Below the pieces are notes generated by a model, which was not told the origin of the DNA, did not search any database, and was given only the letters and a program-made list of their open reading frames with translations. This document shows positions 45,377-53,794 of a DNA stretch of 64,000 nt, in pieces. The stretch lies in assembly GCA_902493535.1 (NCBI GenBank), contig CABUQG010000001.1:1-64000 (forward strand). Reading direction: 5' to 3'. The stretch's first letter is position 1. Each line of letters begins with the position of its first letter. The position numbers and the translations under genes are program-made. The stretch is from an uncultured Collinsella sp. GTDB taxonomy: Bacteria; Actinomycetota; Coriobacteriia; Coriobacteriales; Coriobacteriaceae.

Positions 45377-46597
45377 GTGGGTAACCACTTCCGTACCTCC
45401 GGTGCGGGCGATGATGCCCCCAAGACGCAGACAGGCGTCCAGGGCAGTCGTTTCGCCGCTCCGGATTCAGAGGGCCAGCCTGTTGCTCAGGCCCCCGTTC
45501 AGCCGGCAGATCAGGCACAGCCGGCATCCGATCCCTTTGCCTACAATCCAACCAGCGATGTCGCGCTTTCCGGCACGGCGGGTTTTGAGCCCGTTCAGGC
45601 CGTGACCGCTCGCGTGGAGCAGCCTCAGGCTGGTGCCGCCACGCCGCAGCCTACCATGGCCGGCATTCCCGACCCCTTGGCCCCTGCGACGCCGGCTCCT
45701 CAGCCTGCGCAGTCCGGTCTCTTTGCCGCTATTCCCGACCCCACGCAGCCTGCTGCCCCGGTGGTCGAGAGCGATCAGGCAGCCGAGGTCGCAAGCCTCG
45801 ATAACGCGCTCAACAACCCCGATTTTACGTCGGTGTTTGCGCCCATCGATCCGCAGGCCAGCCGCAAGAAGATGGCCAAGCAGGCCGGTGTCGAGCCCGT
45901 CATCCTTATGGAGCATGTCACCAAGATCTATCCGGCACAGCCCAACAAGCCTGCACTCGACGACATCAACATCGAGATCTATCCGGGCGAGTTCGTCTTC
46001 CTGGTCGGTCACTCCGGCTCGGGTAAGACCACGCTGCTGTCGACGCTCAACCGCGACGTCAAGCCGACGAGCGGCCGCATCCTGGTTGCCGGTCAGGACC
46101 TCATGAAGATCAAGAACCTCAAGGTTCCGTTCCTGCGCCGCCAGATTGGCGCCGTGTTCCAGGACTTTAAGCTTCTGCCGCAAAAGACCGCCTACGAAAA
46201 CGTGGCGTTTGCCCTGCAGTGCATCGGCAAGCCCAAGGGCGTCATTCGCAGCCAGGTGCCCGAGGTGCTGCGTCTGGTCGGCCTGGCCGATCAGATGGAC
46301 TCGCTGCCCGACCAGCTTTCCGGTGGCGAGCAGCAGCGCGTTGCCGTCGCCCGCGCTATGGTCAACCGTCCGCCGCTGCTGATCTGCGACGAGCCGACGG
46401 GCAACCTCGACCCGGCGATCTCGCTGGGCATCATGAAGCTGCTCGAGCGTATTAACCGCACCGGCACCACCGTGATCGTCGCCACGCACGACCGCGAGAT
46501 GGTCGATAGCATGCACCGTCGCGTGATCGCCCTCGAGGGCGGCCACGTTATCCGCGACCAGGAGAGGGGAGGTTACGGTAACTATGGCACCAACTAA
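45377..46597 (+). CDS. ftsE: Cell division ABC ATPase FtsE with a 170-residue N-terminal extension
   Basis: 406 residues; ordinary FtsE is about 220-230. The GTG start has AAGGAGC upstream, and I see no better site before the ATPase domain. Residues 1-172 are Pro/Ala/Gln-rich, disordered-looking, with AGIPDPLAPATP and AAIPDPTQPAAP repeats. The ATPase follows: Walker A GHSGSGKTT (211-219), signature LSGGEQQRVAVARA, Walker B LLICDEPTGNLDP. With FtsX it controls peptidoglycan hydrolases at the septum. Its last 14 bases overlap ftsX. Confidence 0.95.
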   Translation: MGNHFRTSGAGDDAPKTQTGVQGSRFAAPDSEGQPVAQAPVQPADQAQPASDPFAYNPTSDVALSGTAGFEPVQAVTARVEQPQAGAATPQPTMAGIPDPLAPATPAPQPAQSGLFAAIPDPTQPAAPVVESDQAAEVASLDNALNNPDFTSVFAPIDPQASRKKMAKQAGVEPVILMEHVTKIYPAQPNKPALDDINIEIYPGEFVFLVGHSGSGKTTLLSTLNRDVKPTSGRILVAGQDLMKIKNLKVPFLRRQIGAVFQDFKLLPQKTAYENVAFALQCIGKPKGVIRSQVPEVLRLVGLADQMDSLPDQLSGGEQQRVAVARAMVNRPPLLICDEPTGNLDPAISLGIMKLLERINRTGTTVIVATHDREMVDSMHRRVIALEGGHVIRDQERGGYGNYGTN

Positions 46598-47504
46598 CGT
46601 GGGCTACTCCTTCAAAGAGGCAATCAGCCACTTCTTCCGTAACTGGACTACCTCGCTCGGCGCCGTCATCACGATCTTCCTTTCGCTGTTTATCATCGGC
46701 CTGTTCATCATGGGCTCCGCGATGCTGAACTCCGTGATCGGTACCGTCGAGGATCAGGTTGTCATCAACGCGTTCATTAGCGATGACGCTGATCAGGCCG
46801 ATGTTCAGGCTTTTGAGGCCGAACTTAAGACGTGGAATAACGTCAAGTCCGTGACCTATAAGGACAAGGACGACGCGCTGGCCGAGTATACGAGCAAGAT
46901 GTCGGGCAACGCCGACGCCACCATGAGCGCGCTCGACGGCCAGAACCCGCTGCCCGCCTCGTTTGCGATTGAGATGGACGATCCGTCTCAGGTCGAGAGC
47001 ACGGCCAAGAAGCTCAAGAAGAATGCCGACTTCCAAAAGATCGCGGACGACGGCGACGTCAACGCGAGCGTGCTGTACGGCCAGGAGGAAGTGAGCCGCC
47101 TGTTCCAGGTGACCAACTACATCCGCATTGCCGCCGTGGTGCTCGTTGGCCTTCTGACCTTTATCGCATTCATCTTCATCAACAACACGATTCGCCTGTC
47201 CATCACGGCGCGTCGTCGTGAGATTGCGATTATGCGTCTGGTCGGCGCCAGCAACGGCTTCATTCGCGGCCCGTTTATCACCGAGGGCGTACTGCAGGCC
47301 ATTTTGGGCTCGCTGCTTTCCATCGGCGTTCTGGAGCTGCTGCGCAATCTGATGATTCCGCGTCTGCAGGAGAGCATCGGCTGGATGTCGTTTGCCCTGC
47401 CGACGCAGTACTACCTGGTGACCTATGCTGCGCTGATTCTGGTCGGCGTGATTATCGGTCTCTTTGGTTCTGCCATTGCCATGCGCCGCTACCTGCGCGT
47501 GTAG
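46584..47504 (+). CDS. ftsX: Cell division permease FtsX
   Basis: 306 residues with four membrane segments (near residues 22-48, 172-200, 225-250 and 270-297) and a large extracytoplasmic loop after the first, the domain that contacts peptidoglycan hydrolases or their activators. NTIRLSITARRREIAIMRLVGASNGFIRGPF is the MacB/FtsX core. It starts inside ftsE. A terminator follows. Confidence 0.95.
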   Translation: MAPTNVGYSFKEAISHFFRNWTTSLGAVITIFLSLFIIGLFIMGSAMLNSVIGTVEDQVVINAFISDDADQADVQAFEAELKTWNNVKSVTYKDKDDALAEYTSKMSGNADATMSALDGQNPLPASFAIEMDDPSQVESTAKKLKKNADFQKIADDGDVNASVLYGQEEVSRLFQVTNYIRIAAVVLVGLLTFIAFIFINNTIRLSITARRREIAIMRLVGASNGFIRGPFITEGVLQAILGSLLSIGVLELLRNLMIPRLQESIGWMSFALPTQYYLVTYAALILVGVIIGLFGSAIAMRRYLRV

Positions 47505-47528
47505 GCATGCCTGGAATTCATCCCTTCC

Positions 47529-47562
47529 AACGGGTCGTCTCTTATGGGGCGGCCCGTTTTTT
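47529..47562 (+). terminator. Terminator after ftsE-ftsX
   Basis: AACGGGTCG pairs with CGGCCCGTT (one wobble), followed by TTTTTT. Confidence 0.88.
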
Positions 47563-47639
47563 GATTCCTAGGGGACGGCAGGAAAGCGAATCATTTGGGT
47601 AGACTCTTTGGAGTTCGCAATCGATAGTTAGGAGGCGCC

Positions 47640-49775
47640 ATGGGGCGCAATAACAAGCATAAGCGTGGAGCTCGCAATCAGCGCGGGCCGGTGCGCAGCG
47701 AACGCCGTCCGAGCCTGACCGGGCGCGTGCAGCTCCATGAGCACAGTGCCTATGTCATAACCGAGAATGGCGACTACAAGGTCATGGGCCGCGGCAAGCG
47801 CGAGATTATGGATGGCGATACCGTTGCCGTGAGCATTAAGAACAGCCCGCACGGTGAGCGGCGCGCCGTGATCGAAGGCGTGGTTGAGCGCGCAGCCATA
47901 AGCGTGGTGGGTACGTACCAGACCGCCGGTCCGCTTGGTGTGATTGAGCCGCTCGATTCGCGCCTGAAGGCCGACTTCTTCATTTTGCCCGAGGATACCT
48001 CGGCGGATCGTCTGGGTGTCCACCCGGGTGATGCCGTTGTCGCGCGCATTTTGACCTACCCGACGCGCCTGGAATCGGGCACCGTGACGATCGAACGCCG
48101 CATTGGCGGAGATGACGCGCCCGATTTGGGCGTTCAATATGTGATGGCGCGTTACGGCTATACCGATAGCTATCCCGAGGCCGCGCTAGACGAGGCCGAG
48201 GGGCTTTCGCTCGATGTGTCCGCGGCGCTTAGGGACCCGCTCCGCCGCGATCTGCGCGACCGCTTTGTCATCACGATCGACCCGGTCGACGCGCGCGACT
48301 TTGACGATGCCATTTCGCTGGAGCGCACGCCCGAGGGTGGCTACAAGCTGGGTGTGCATATCGCCGACGTTTCACACTATGTGGCTTGGGACGGGCATAT
48401 CGATCTTGAGGCTCGCCATCGTACGACATCGGTGTATCTGGCCGATCGTGTGCTTCCCATGCTGCCCGAACGCCTGTCCAATGACCTGTGCTCGCTTCGC
48501 CCTGACGAGGACCGTCTTGCGTTTACCGTCGATATCGAGCTCGATGCACAGGGTCGCGTGCGGCATTACGATCCATACCCCAGTGTGATTCGCTCGCGTG
48601 TGCGTATGGACTATGACGGCGCCGAGGCGCTGCTGGTGCGTGCCGGCGCGGTTGAGTATTCGGTGCTGGAGGGTGCAGCCGAGGATGTTGCGGCTGCCGA
48701 GACCTCGCGCGAGGAAGCGCTTGAGCGCGGCCTTGCGTGCGAGGAGGCCGCCCGCGGCTACAACATCGACCTCGGCGATTTTCTTGTCGCCGCTAACGAA
48801 CTCGCCGAACTTCGCCGTCGTATTCGTCGCGCCCGCGGCTCAGTCGATTTTGACACGGCCGAGATTCGCGCTCTATTGGATGAGGACGGAGTGCCCGTGC
48901 AGATTGTGGCGCGTGAGCGTTCGTGTGCCACGTCGCTTATCGAGGAAGCCATGCTGCTCGCCAACGAGTGCGTTGCAGAGTGGCTGGCAGACCGTGATAT
49001 CGAGGCCTGCTATCGCGTGCATGAGGATCCGAGCCCCGATAGCCTGCACGGTGCTGCCGTTGCGCTGGCGCAGCTAGGCATCATCGACGATCGCCGTGCT
49101 GCCGGTATTGCCCTGGGGAGCCCCGATGAGCTGCAGGCTGCAGTTGATGCTGCCGCCGGTACGGCCAACGCACCGCTCGTTAACACGCTGCTTCTGCGCA
49201 GCATGCAGCGCGCGCTGTACAAGCCGCGCAACGAGGGCCACTTTGCGCTCGCCGCGCCGTGCTACTGCCACTTTACGAGTCCCATCCGTCGCTACCCCGA
49301 TCTGGTGGTGCACCGCGTGCTCAAACTGCAGTTGGCCTATGAGCAGCTCGGCGGCAAGGACGCCTTGGTCCGTACGCCGTGGCTGATCGGCAAGGGGCGC
49401 GAGTCGCTGCCGCGCATTCTGCCGCAGATCTGCCGCGCATGTAGCGATGCCGAGCGCGCGGCAGATGCCGCCAGCCATGCGACGCAAAAGATCAAGATTG
49501 CCCAGTACTATGAGGATCGCCTGGGCGAGCGCTATGCCGGAACCGTCTCGTGGGTTAGCAGCATGGGCCTCTTTGTGCGCTTGGACCTGACGCAGGTCGA
49601 AGGCTTGGTTTCGATTAAGAGCCTGGGCAACGAGTGGTTCGAGTTCGACGAGGACGCGCTTACTCTGACGGGCGCCGACACAGGCACCCGTTACGAGCTG
49701 GGGCAGCGCGTGATTATCGAGGTCTCACGTGTCAATACCACGCGTGGGCACTTGGACTTCAAGCTTATCCATTAG
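47640..49775 (+). CDS. rnr: Ribonuclease R/VacB family exoribonuclease
   Basis: 711 residues. Cold-shock RNA-binding domains occupy the first 200, the RNB catalytic domain has TIDPVDARDFDDAIS with the four metal-binding aspartates (near residue 220), and an S1 domain ends the protein (YAGTVSWVSSMGLFVRLDLTQVEGLV). It degrades structured RNA 3' to 5' and works with tmRNA-SmpB. In relatives smpB often comes next; here about 4 kb with a recombinase lies between. AGGAGGCGCC precedes the ATG. Confidence 0.95.
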   Translation: MGRNNKHKRGARNQRGPVRSERRPSLTGRVQLHEHSAYVITENGDYKVMGRGKREIMDGDTVAVSIKNSPHGERRAVIEGVVERAAISVVGTYQTAGPLGVIEPLDSRLKADFFILPEDTSADRLGVHPGDAVVARILTYPTRLESGTVTIERRIGGDDAPDLGVQYVMARYGYTDSYPEAALDEAEGLSLDVSAALRDPLRRDLRDRFVITIDPVDARDFDDAISLERTPEGGYKLGVHIADVSHYVAWDGHIDLEARHRTTSVYLADRVLPMLPERLSNDLCSLRPDEDRLAFTVDIELDAQGRVRHYDPYPSVIRSRVRMDYDGAEALLVRAGAVEYSVLEGAAEDVAAAETSREEALERGLACEEAARGYNIDLGDFLVAANELAELRRRIRRARGSVDFDTAEIRALLDEDGVPVQIVARERSCATSLIEEAMLLANECVAEWLADRDIEACYRVHEDPSPDSLHGAAVALAQLGIIDDRRAAGIALGSPDELQAAVDAAAGTANAPLVNTLLLRSMQRALYKPRNEGHFALAAPCYCHFTSPIRRYPDLVVHRVLKLQLAYEQLGGKDALVRTPWLIGKGRESLPRILPQICRACSDAERAADAASHATQKIKIAQYYEDRLGERYAGTVSWVSSMGLFVRLDLTQVEGLVSIKSLGNEWFEFDEDALTLTGADTGTRYELGQRVIIEVSRVNTTRGHLDFKLIH

Positions 49776-49800
49776 CCAAATCCCGACCGATGGTGGGGGA

Positions 49801-49832
49801 GCGGAGGGCGGCCTTTCGGGACCGCCCTCCGC
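49801..49832 (+). terminator. GC-rich hairpin after rnr
   Basis: Perfect 11-bp arms GCGGAGGGCGG/CCGCCCTCCGC around CCTTTCGGGA. The following ATTTG is a poor T tract, so termination may be weak. Confidence 0.6.
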
Positions 49833-49895
49833 ATTTGAATCGTGGCTACCTTGCCGTCTGCTCGGCCGCCCGCTTACCTGCTATTTGAGAGGTAG

Positions 49896-49932
49896 AACCT
49901 ACCAAAATAAACCTGTCCCTTTTTGGCAGGTT
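49896..49932. repeat. Family 3 repeat, second site, just before the recombinase gene
   Basis: AACCTACCAAAA (49896-49907) pairs with TTTTGGCAGGTT (49921-49932) with one mismatch; the loop holds AACCTGTCCC as at 37716. Confidence 0.8.
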
Positions 49933-49952
49933 TACAAGAAAGCGGGGATGAG

Positions 49953-50558
49953 ATGGCGACGGTGTACGGTTATGCGCGGGTGAGTTCGCGCGATCAGAAC
50001 ATTAATCGGCAGCTGGATGCGCTGGGCGCCTATGGCGTGGGCTCGGCGAATATTTATGCCGACCATGCGAGCGGCAAGGACTTCGATCGGCCGCATTATC
50101 GCGAGCTGTTGCACGTCCTGGGAGACGGGGACGTGCTGGTGGTGCTTTCTATCGACCGACTTGGTCGTAATTACTCCGAGATTCTTGAGGAATGGCGACG
50201 CATTACCAAGGAGCTCGGGGTTGCCATTGTGGTGTTGGACATGCCATTGCTTGACACGCGCGCCAGGGCCAGCGGCGCGCCGGATGTGACCAACACCCTG
50301 ATTGCCGATATTGTGCTGCAACTGCTGAGCTACGTGGCGCAGGTGGAGCGCGAGAATATCCATCGGCGCCAGGCGGAGGGAATTGCAGCGGCGCGGGCGC
50401 GAGGGGTCCGTTTCGGTCGACCTCGCAAGCCATGCCCTCCTCAGTTTGAGCTGGTGCGCGATAGCTATGAGGCGGGCGATATTACCCGCAGCCAGGCAGC
50501 AAAGTGCCTGGGCGTGTGCGTGGGGACGTTCGATCGCTGGATGCGCGAGGCGGGGTAG
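49953..50558 (+). CDS. Small serine recombinase (resolvase/invertase type)
   Basis: 201 residues from ATG 49953. The N-terminal catalytic domain starts YGYARVSSRDQN, with the nucleophile Ser11, and continues with IDRLGRNYSEI (conserved DRLGR); the RRQAEGIAAARARGVRFGRP block links to a C-terminal helix-turn-helix (ITRSQAAKCLGVCVGTFDRWM). These enzymes resolve or invert DNA at short sites. There is no transposase or obvious inverted pair of crossover sites beside it; a family 3 hairpin lies 20 bases upstream. It may be the remnant of a mobile element. Confidence 0.92.
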   Translation: MATVYGYARVSSRDQNINRQLDALGAYGVGSANIYADHASGKDFDRPHYRELLHVLGDGDVLVVLSIDRLGRNYSEILEEWRRITKELGVAIVVLDMPLLDTRARASGAPDVTNTLIADIVLQLLSYVAQVERENIHRRQAEGIAAARARGVRFGRPRKPCPPQFELVRDSYEAGDITRSQAAKCLGVCVGTFDRWMREAG

Positions 50559-50664
50559 GGGTTTGCGTCGCTTCGTCGCTTCCTGTTGCGATTCAAATTT
50601 TGATACGGTGACGATGTCATTTGGGGCTACACTCGCTCATATTTAAAAAGACGGAGGTTGGCCT

Positions 50665-51246
50665 TTGGCGCACATGAAGAAAATAATCGGGTGGACCGCG
50701 ATCGCTCTGTTCGCCGCAACGCTGGCGGGCATCTGGGTGCTGACGGAGCAAAACGCAGTGCAGACGTCGTTGCTGAGCGAGTCCACCGCGCGCGTGGTGG
50801 AGGGTCAGGCTGCGAGCGTTCAGGCTACCGGCATCACGGGTGAAACTCAGGCGGGGGACGGCATGACTGAGAGTACCAATCCGGCTGCCTCGACGGTCCA
50901 GCCTGGTCGACTTGCTTCCATTCGCATGTGGGTAGGCGCAAACGTCCGTCGCGTCGCCCATACCGTAGAGTTTTTCTTCGTCGGATTGTTCGCCTCGGTG
51001 ATCGTGGTCTGCTTTTCCAGGCGTCCATGGAGTGTGTGTTCCCGTTGCGTGCCTGTGTTTCTCTTTTGCGCTGCCTGCTCCGTTGGCGACCAGGTGCATA
51101 AGATCTTTGTTCCCGGCAGGCATTTCGACGTTATCGATTTAGGATTCGATGCTGCGGGCTATGTCACCGCCATGCTGTTGGTATTGCTGGCAGCGGCGTT
51201 GGTGCGCCATGCGACTCGGCCGATCGGCGCCCATGCGAGGCGCTAG
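50665..51246 (+). CDS. VanZ-like membrane protein
   Basis: 193 residues with a TTG start seven bases after GGAGG (an ATG three codons on is too far from it). An N-terminal membrane segment (residues 8-27), a linker rich in Ser/Thr/Gly, and three further membrane segments are visible. The VanZ hallmarks HTVEFFFVGLFA and GDQVHKIFVPGRHFDVIDLGFDAAG are present. VanZ relatives lower glycopeptide binding in some bacteria, but most family members have no known function and no other van genes are present, so resistance should not be assumed. Confidence 0.8.
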   Translation: MAHMKKIIGWTAIALFAATLAGIWVLTEQNAVQTSLLSESTARVVEGQAASVQATGITGETQAGDGMTESTNPAASTVQPGRLASIRMWVGANVRRVAHTVEFFFVGLFASVIVVCFSRRPWSVCSRCVPVFLFCAACSVGDQVHKIFVPGRHFDVIDLGFDAAGYVTAMLLVLLAAALVRHATRPIGAHARR

Positions 51247-51368
51247 CCTTAAGACGAGACATCGCGACTGCCTATGCTTCGACATTGACTACAATAACGG
51301 CTGCAATCGCGAGTGGTCGTCGATGTGCAGTTTTCCAGACACCTGTTTTCTCTAAGAAAGGAAATCCC

Positions 51369-51728
51369 ATGGCGGTATTGTTTGTTGAATATCCCAAGTG
51401 CTCGACCTGTAAGAAGGCCAAGGCATGGCTGGACGAACATGGGGTAGAGTATATCGATCGCGATATCGTTTTGGACAATCCCACGGCTGATGAGCTTGCG
51501 ACCTGGATTGCTCGTTCGGGGCTGCCGGTGCGGCGCTTCTTTAATTCGTCGGGCATGAAATATCGAGAGCTGGGCCTGAAGGCGCGTCTGGATGCGGGCA
51601 TGACGGATCGGGAGTGCTACGAGCTGCTGGCGACCGACGGCATGCTGGTCAAGCGTCCGCTGCTGGTGGGCGACGACTTTGCGATTCCCGGCTTTAGGGA
51701 AGCGGCTTGGGCCGAGGCGTTGCTGTAG
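51369..51728 (+). CDS. ArsC/Spx family thioredoxin-fold protein
   Basis: 119 residues from ATG 51369 (AAAGGAAATCCC upstream). YPKCSTCKKAKAWLDEHG has the CxxC site (C11 and C14), and the C-terminal LVKRPLLVGDDFAIPGFREAAW is shared by the Spx/YffB/ArsC family. YffB-like reductases and Spx regulators cannot be separated by eye; the lack of ars genes argues against arsenate reductase. A 62-bp palindromic repeat array follows the stop directly. Confidence 0.88.
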   Translation: MAVLFVEYPKCSTCKKAKAWLDEHGVEYIDRDIVLDNPTADELATWIARSGLPVRRFFNSSGMKYRELGLKARLDAGMTDRECYELLATDGMLVKRPLLVGDDFAIPGFREAAWAEALL

Positions 51729-51734
51729 CGGCTG

Positions 51735-51910
51735 CGGAAAGTGCGACCCGGAATTCGCTTCCAGAATGGGATGCGCTTTCCCAAAGTGGCCGGTTGCGGA
51801 AAGCACGTCCCATTCTGAGCTTCGATTGTGGGACACGGTTTCCGGTTGAGGGCTCGACGGGAAAGTGGGGACCAGTTTGAGCTTGAAATCTGGGACGCAC
51901 TTTCCGCCGG
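51735..51910. repeat. Three-copy 62-bp tandem array of palindromes
   Basis: Units begin at 51735, 51797 and about 51859. Each has a left arm like GGAAAGTGCGTCCC and a right arm GGGACGCACTTTCC, so six arms alternate in direction. Copies differ by several bases, but complementarity is largely kept. It fills the gap between convergent genes. Confidence 0.8.
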
Positions 51911-51924
51911 CGGGCCTGCCCCAG

Positions 51925-52335
51925 TCAGTCCGCCAGCTGTGCCCATTCGTGCGGATCGTAGACCTTTACGTGTTTGTTGGGCTTGCCGCTCCAGTACTCC
52001 TCGTCCATAAAGGGCAGATATGCCTGAACGCCGGGGCAGATAAAGGGAATCCGCTGCTGTTGCAGTCGCTCGCGCTGGCGCTGCTCCAGGTGCGCCTCGG
52101 ATATGACGGTCGGCATACCGGACAACTCGACGAGGCTTGCCTGGATTCGCTTAAGGTCGGGGAGTCCCGCGTGCCATGACATCCGCATGATCAAAAAGGA
52201 TGCACGGCGGTATTTTGCCTGCACCACAGTAATGGCGGGGCGCAGTGTGGGATGGATTTTGTCCCGTTCGGGCCAAAGGTCGGCAGTGATCTCGAGGCCC
52301 AGGGTCTCCCATAGGTAATCAAGCTCTTCGTCCAT
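51925..52335 (-). CDS. Unknown 136-aa protein
   Basis: GAGGTACC precedes the ATG. The C-terminal part (RERLQQQRIPFICPGVQAYLPF) resembles a segment found in longer MarR-like winged helix proteins of Firmicutes, where a similar 'IPFIvPG-q-YLPF' string occurs; here there is no helix-turn-helix after it, so it may be a truncated relative. That link is from memory and weak. The stop is TGA, rare in this window, which hints at foreign origin. It is convergent with the ArsC/Spx-like gene. Confidence 0.6.
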   Translation of the reverse strand: MDEELDYLWETLGLEITADLWPERDKIHPTLRPAITVVQAKYRRASFLIMRMSWHAGLPDLKRIQASLVELSGMPTVISEAHLEQRQRERLQQQRIPFICPGVQAYLPFMDEEYWSGKPNKHVKVYDPHEWAQLAD

Positions 52336-52500
52336 GGTACCTCGATATCTACGCGATCATTGATACTTCGATTGTGTTGCCTGGTGCTATCGTTTTCGCG
52401 GTAGAATCTGCCAACGGTTGACGGCTACCGCTCGCGGTGTTTTGCCCTTCGTGTACAGCGGTCGGCTTCACAGGTCCTTCACGGGTTGGACTAAATTAGG

Positions 52501-52535
52501 CCAATTTGACTGAATTTCAAAAAAGTCAAAATTGG
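52501..52535. other. AT-rich inverted repeat upstream of the tRNA genes
   Basis: CCAATTTGACT (52501-52511) and AGTCAAAATTGG (52524-52535) form a stem with one bulged A. It lies in the 276-base gap between the minus-strand unknown gene and tRNA-Gln. A TAGAAT box at 52402-52407 may be a promoter -10; its -35 is unclear. Confidence 0.4.
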
Positions 52536-52611
52536 GGCTTGCGTCACGGCGAGACTTCCCGTATATTTCTTTCTTGCGCAAAGGCACAGCCGAGCGCAGC
52601 GATGCAGTCAT

Positions 52612-52685
52612 TGGGATGTCGTCTAATGGCAGGACAGCGGATTCTGGTTCCGTCAATGGGGGTTCGACTCCCTCCATCCCAGCCA
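52612..52685 (+). tRNA. tRNA-Gln (CTG anticodon)
   Basis: The acceptor stem TGGGATG/CATCCCA, the anticodon loop TTCTGGT with anticodon CTG, a TTCGACT T-loop and encoded CCA at 52683-52685 are all present. Confidence 0.96.
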
Positions 52686-52702
52686 TTGCATTTGCTACAT
52701 AT

Positions 52703-52779
52703 GGCCCGTTCGTCTAGCGGTTTAGGACGCCGCCCTCTCAAGGCGGAGATCACCAGTTCGAATCTGGTACGGGCTACCA
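52703..52779 (+). tRNA. tRNA-Glu (CTC anticodon)
   Basis: The acceptor stem GGCCCGT/ACGGGCT (first pair G-U), the anticodon loop CTCTCAA with anticodon CTC, the T-loop TTCGAAT and encoded CCA at 52777-52779 are present. It is 17 bases after tRNA-Gln, so they form one transcript. Confidence 0.96.
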
Positions 52780-52789
52780 AAATTGAATG

Positions 52790-52817
52790 CCCGGGCCTCG
52801 TAAGAGACCCGGGTTTT
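52790..52817 (+). terminator. Terminator after the tRNA pair
   Basis: CCCGGGCCTC folds on GAGACCCGGG around GTAA with one mismatch, followed by TTTT. Confidence 0.88.
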
Positions 52818-52876
52818 GTGTATTGACCGATGCTTAAGGCGCGCGTTGAGTCTGCCGCCCGGATCGAGGAGTAGCC

Positions 52877-53794
52877 ATGGATCTGCCCATCAGCTTGCAA
52901 GACATCACGTATGCCGAGAACTATCTGGCGCAGGGCGACCTGGCTACGGCGACGCCGCTGCTGGAGCGTCTGGTGGAGCTCGCCGAGGAGTATATCGACG
53001 CTGAGTGCAAGACGGAGGAGAAGCGTCAATACTTTAGCTTCGATAGCAAGTTTGAGCGCTTGGCCTATCGCCGCGTGGAGAAGGATCCGCGCGAGCTCGT
53101 GCAGGTCGAGGTGCCGTTTGACCGCCTGTACTCTGACATGGCGTTTGCCTACATTCGCCAGCAGGATTATGTGAGTGCTCGCAACGCCTTGATGCAGGCC
53201 GTGCGCTGGGACCCCATGAACTGCAACTACCGCCTGGATCTGGCCGAGCTGTTCCGCGCTCTCGAGGACAAGCAGGAATGGGCATCGCTCTCGTTCTCGG
53301 TGCTGGAGCGTGCAAGCGATGGCAAGTGCGCCGCCCGCGCTTACGCCAATCTAGGTCAGTACTTCTTGGAGCCCGAGACCGAGAACGTTTCGGCTGCCGT
53401 GGGCTGCGCGCGTCTGGCGCTGCGCCTGGCGCCCAACGATGCGCATACGACGCGCCTGCTCAACAAGATCCATACCACCTATCCGGATGCCGCCGATGAG
53501 AGCGACGACCACGTGATGGGTGAGCTCGCCCTGCAGGGCGTGCCGACCTCACCTTCGGCCGAGATCGCCATCTGCCTGATCATGTGTGCGACCGATGCTG
53601 CAAGCGACGGCGACAAGCAGGAGGCGACGCGCCTGACGGTGCGTGCTCGCGACTTGGTGGGCGAGGAGGCCTGCGCGGCGATTATCAAACTGGTGCGCGA
53701 GAGCGATGCCGAGCTCAATGCCGAGCGCAAGGCAAAGCGCGCAGGTGCCGACAAGGGAACCGATGGCGCCAAGGAGGCCGGCGATGCCCAGTAA
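52877..53794 (+). CDS. Tetratricopeptide-like protein
   Basis: 305 residues, soluble and helical. TPR-like repeats can be seen around residues 70-165 (VPFDRLYSDMAFAYIRQQDYVSARNALMQAVRWDP; YRLDLAELFRALED) and NVSAAVGCARLALRLAPND. The C-terminal 40 residues are Lys/Ala/Asp-rich. GGATCGAGGAGTAGCC precedes the ATG. It overlaps smpB by 11 bases, so it is co-translated with it; a link to ribosome rescue or protein quality control is possible but unproven. Confidence 0.8.
   Translation: MDLPISLQDITYAENYLAQGDLATATPLLERLVELAEEYIDAECKTEEKRQYFSFDSKFERLAYRRVEKDPRELVQVEVPFDRLYSDMAFAYIRQQDYVSARNALMQAVRWDPMNCNYRLDLAELFRALEDKQEWASLSFSVLERASDGKCAARAYANLGQYFLEPETENVSAAVGCARLALRLAPNDAHTTRLLNKIHTTYPDAADESDDHVMGELALQGVPTSPSAEIAICLIMCATDAASDGDKQEATRLTVRARDLVGEEACAAIIKLVRESDAELNAERKAKRAGADKGTDGAKEAGDAQ

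Noticed and set aside
50665..51246. Glycopeptide resistance determinant
   Set aside because: Only a VanZ-like protein is present; no other van genes, and most VanZ-family proteins are unrelated to resistance.
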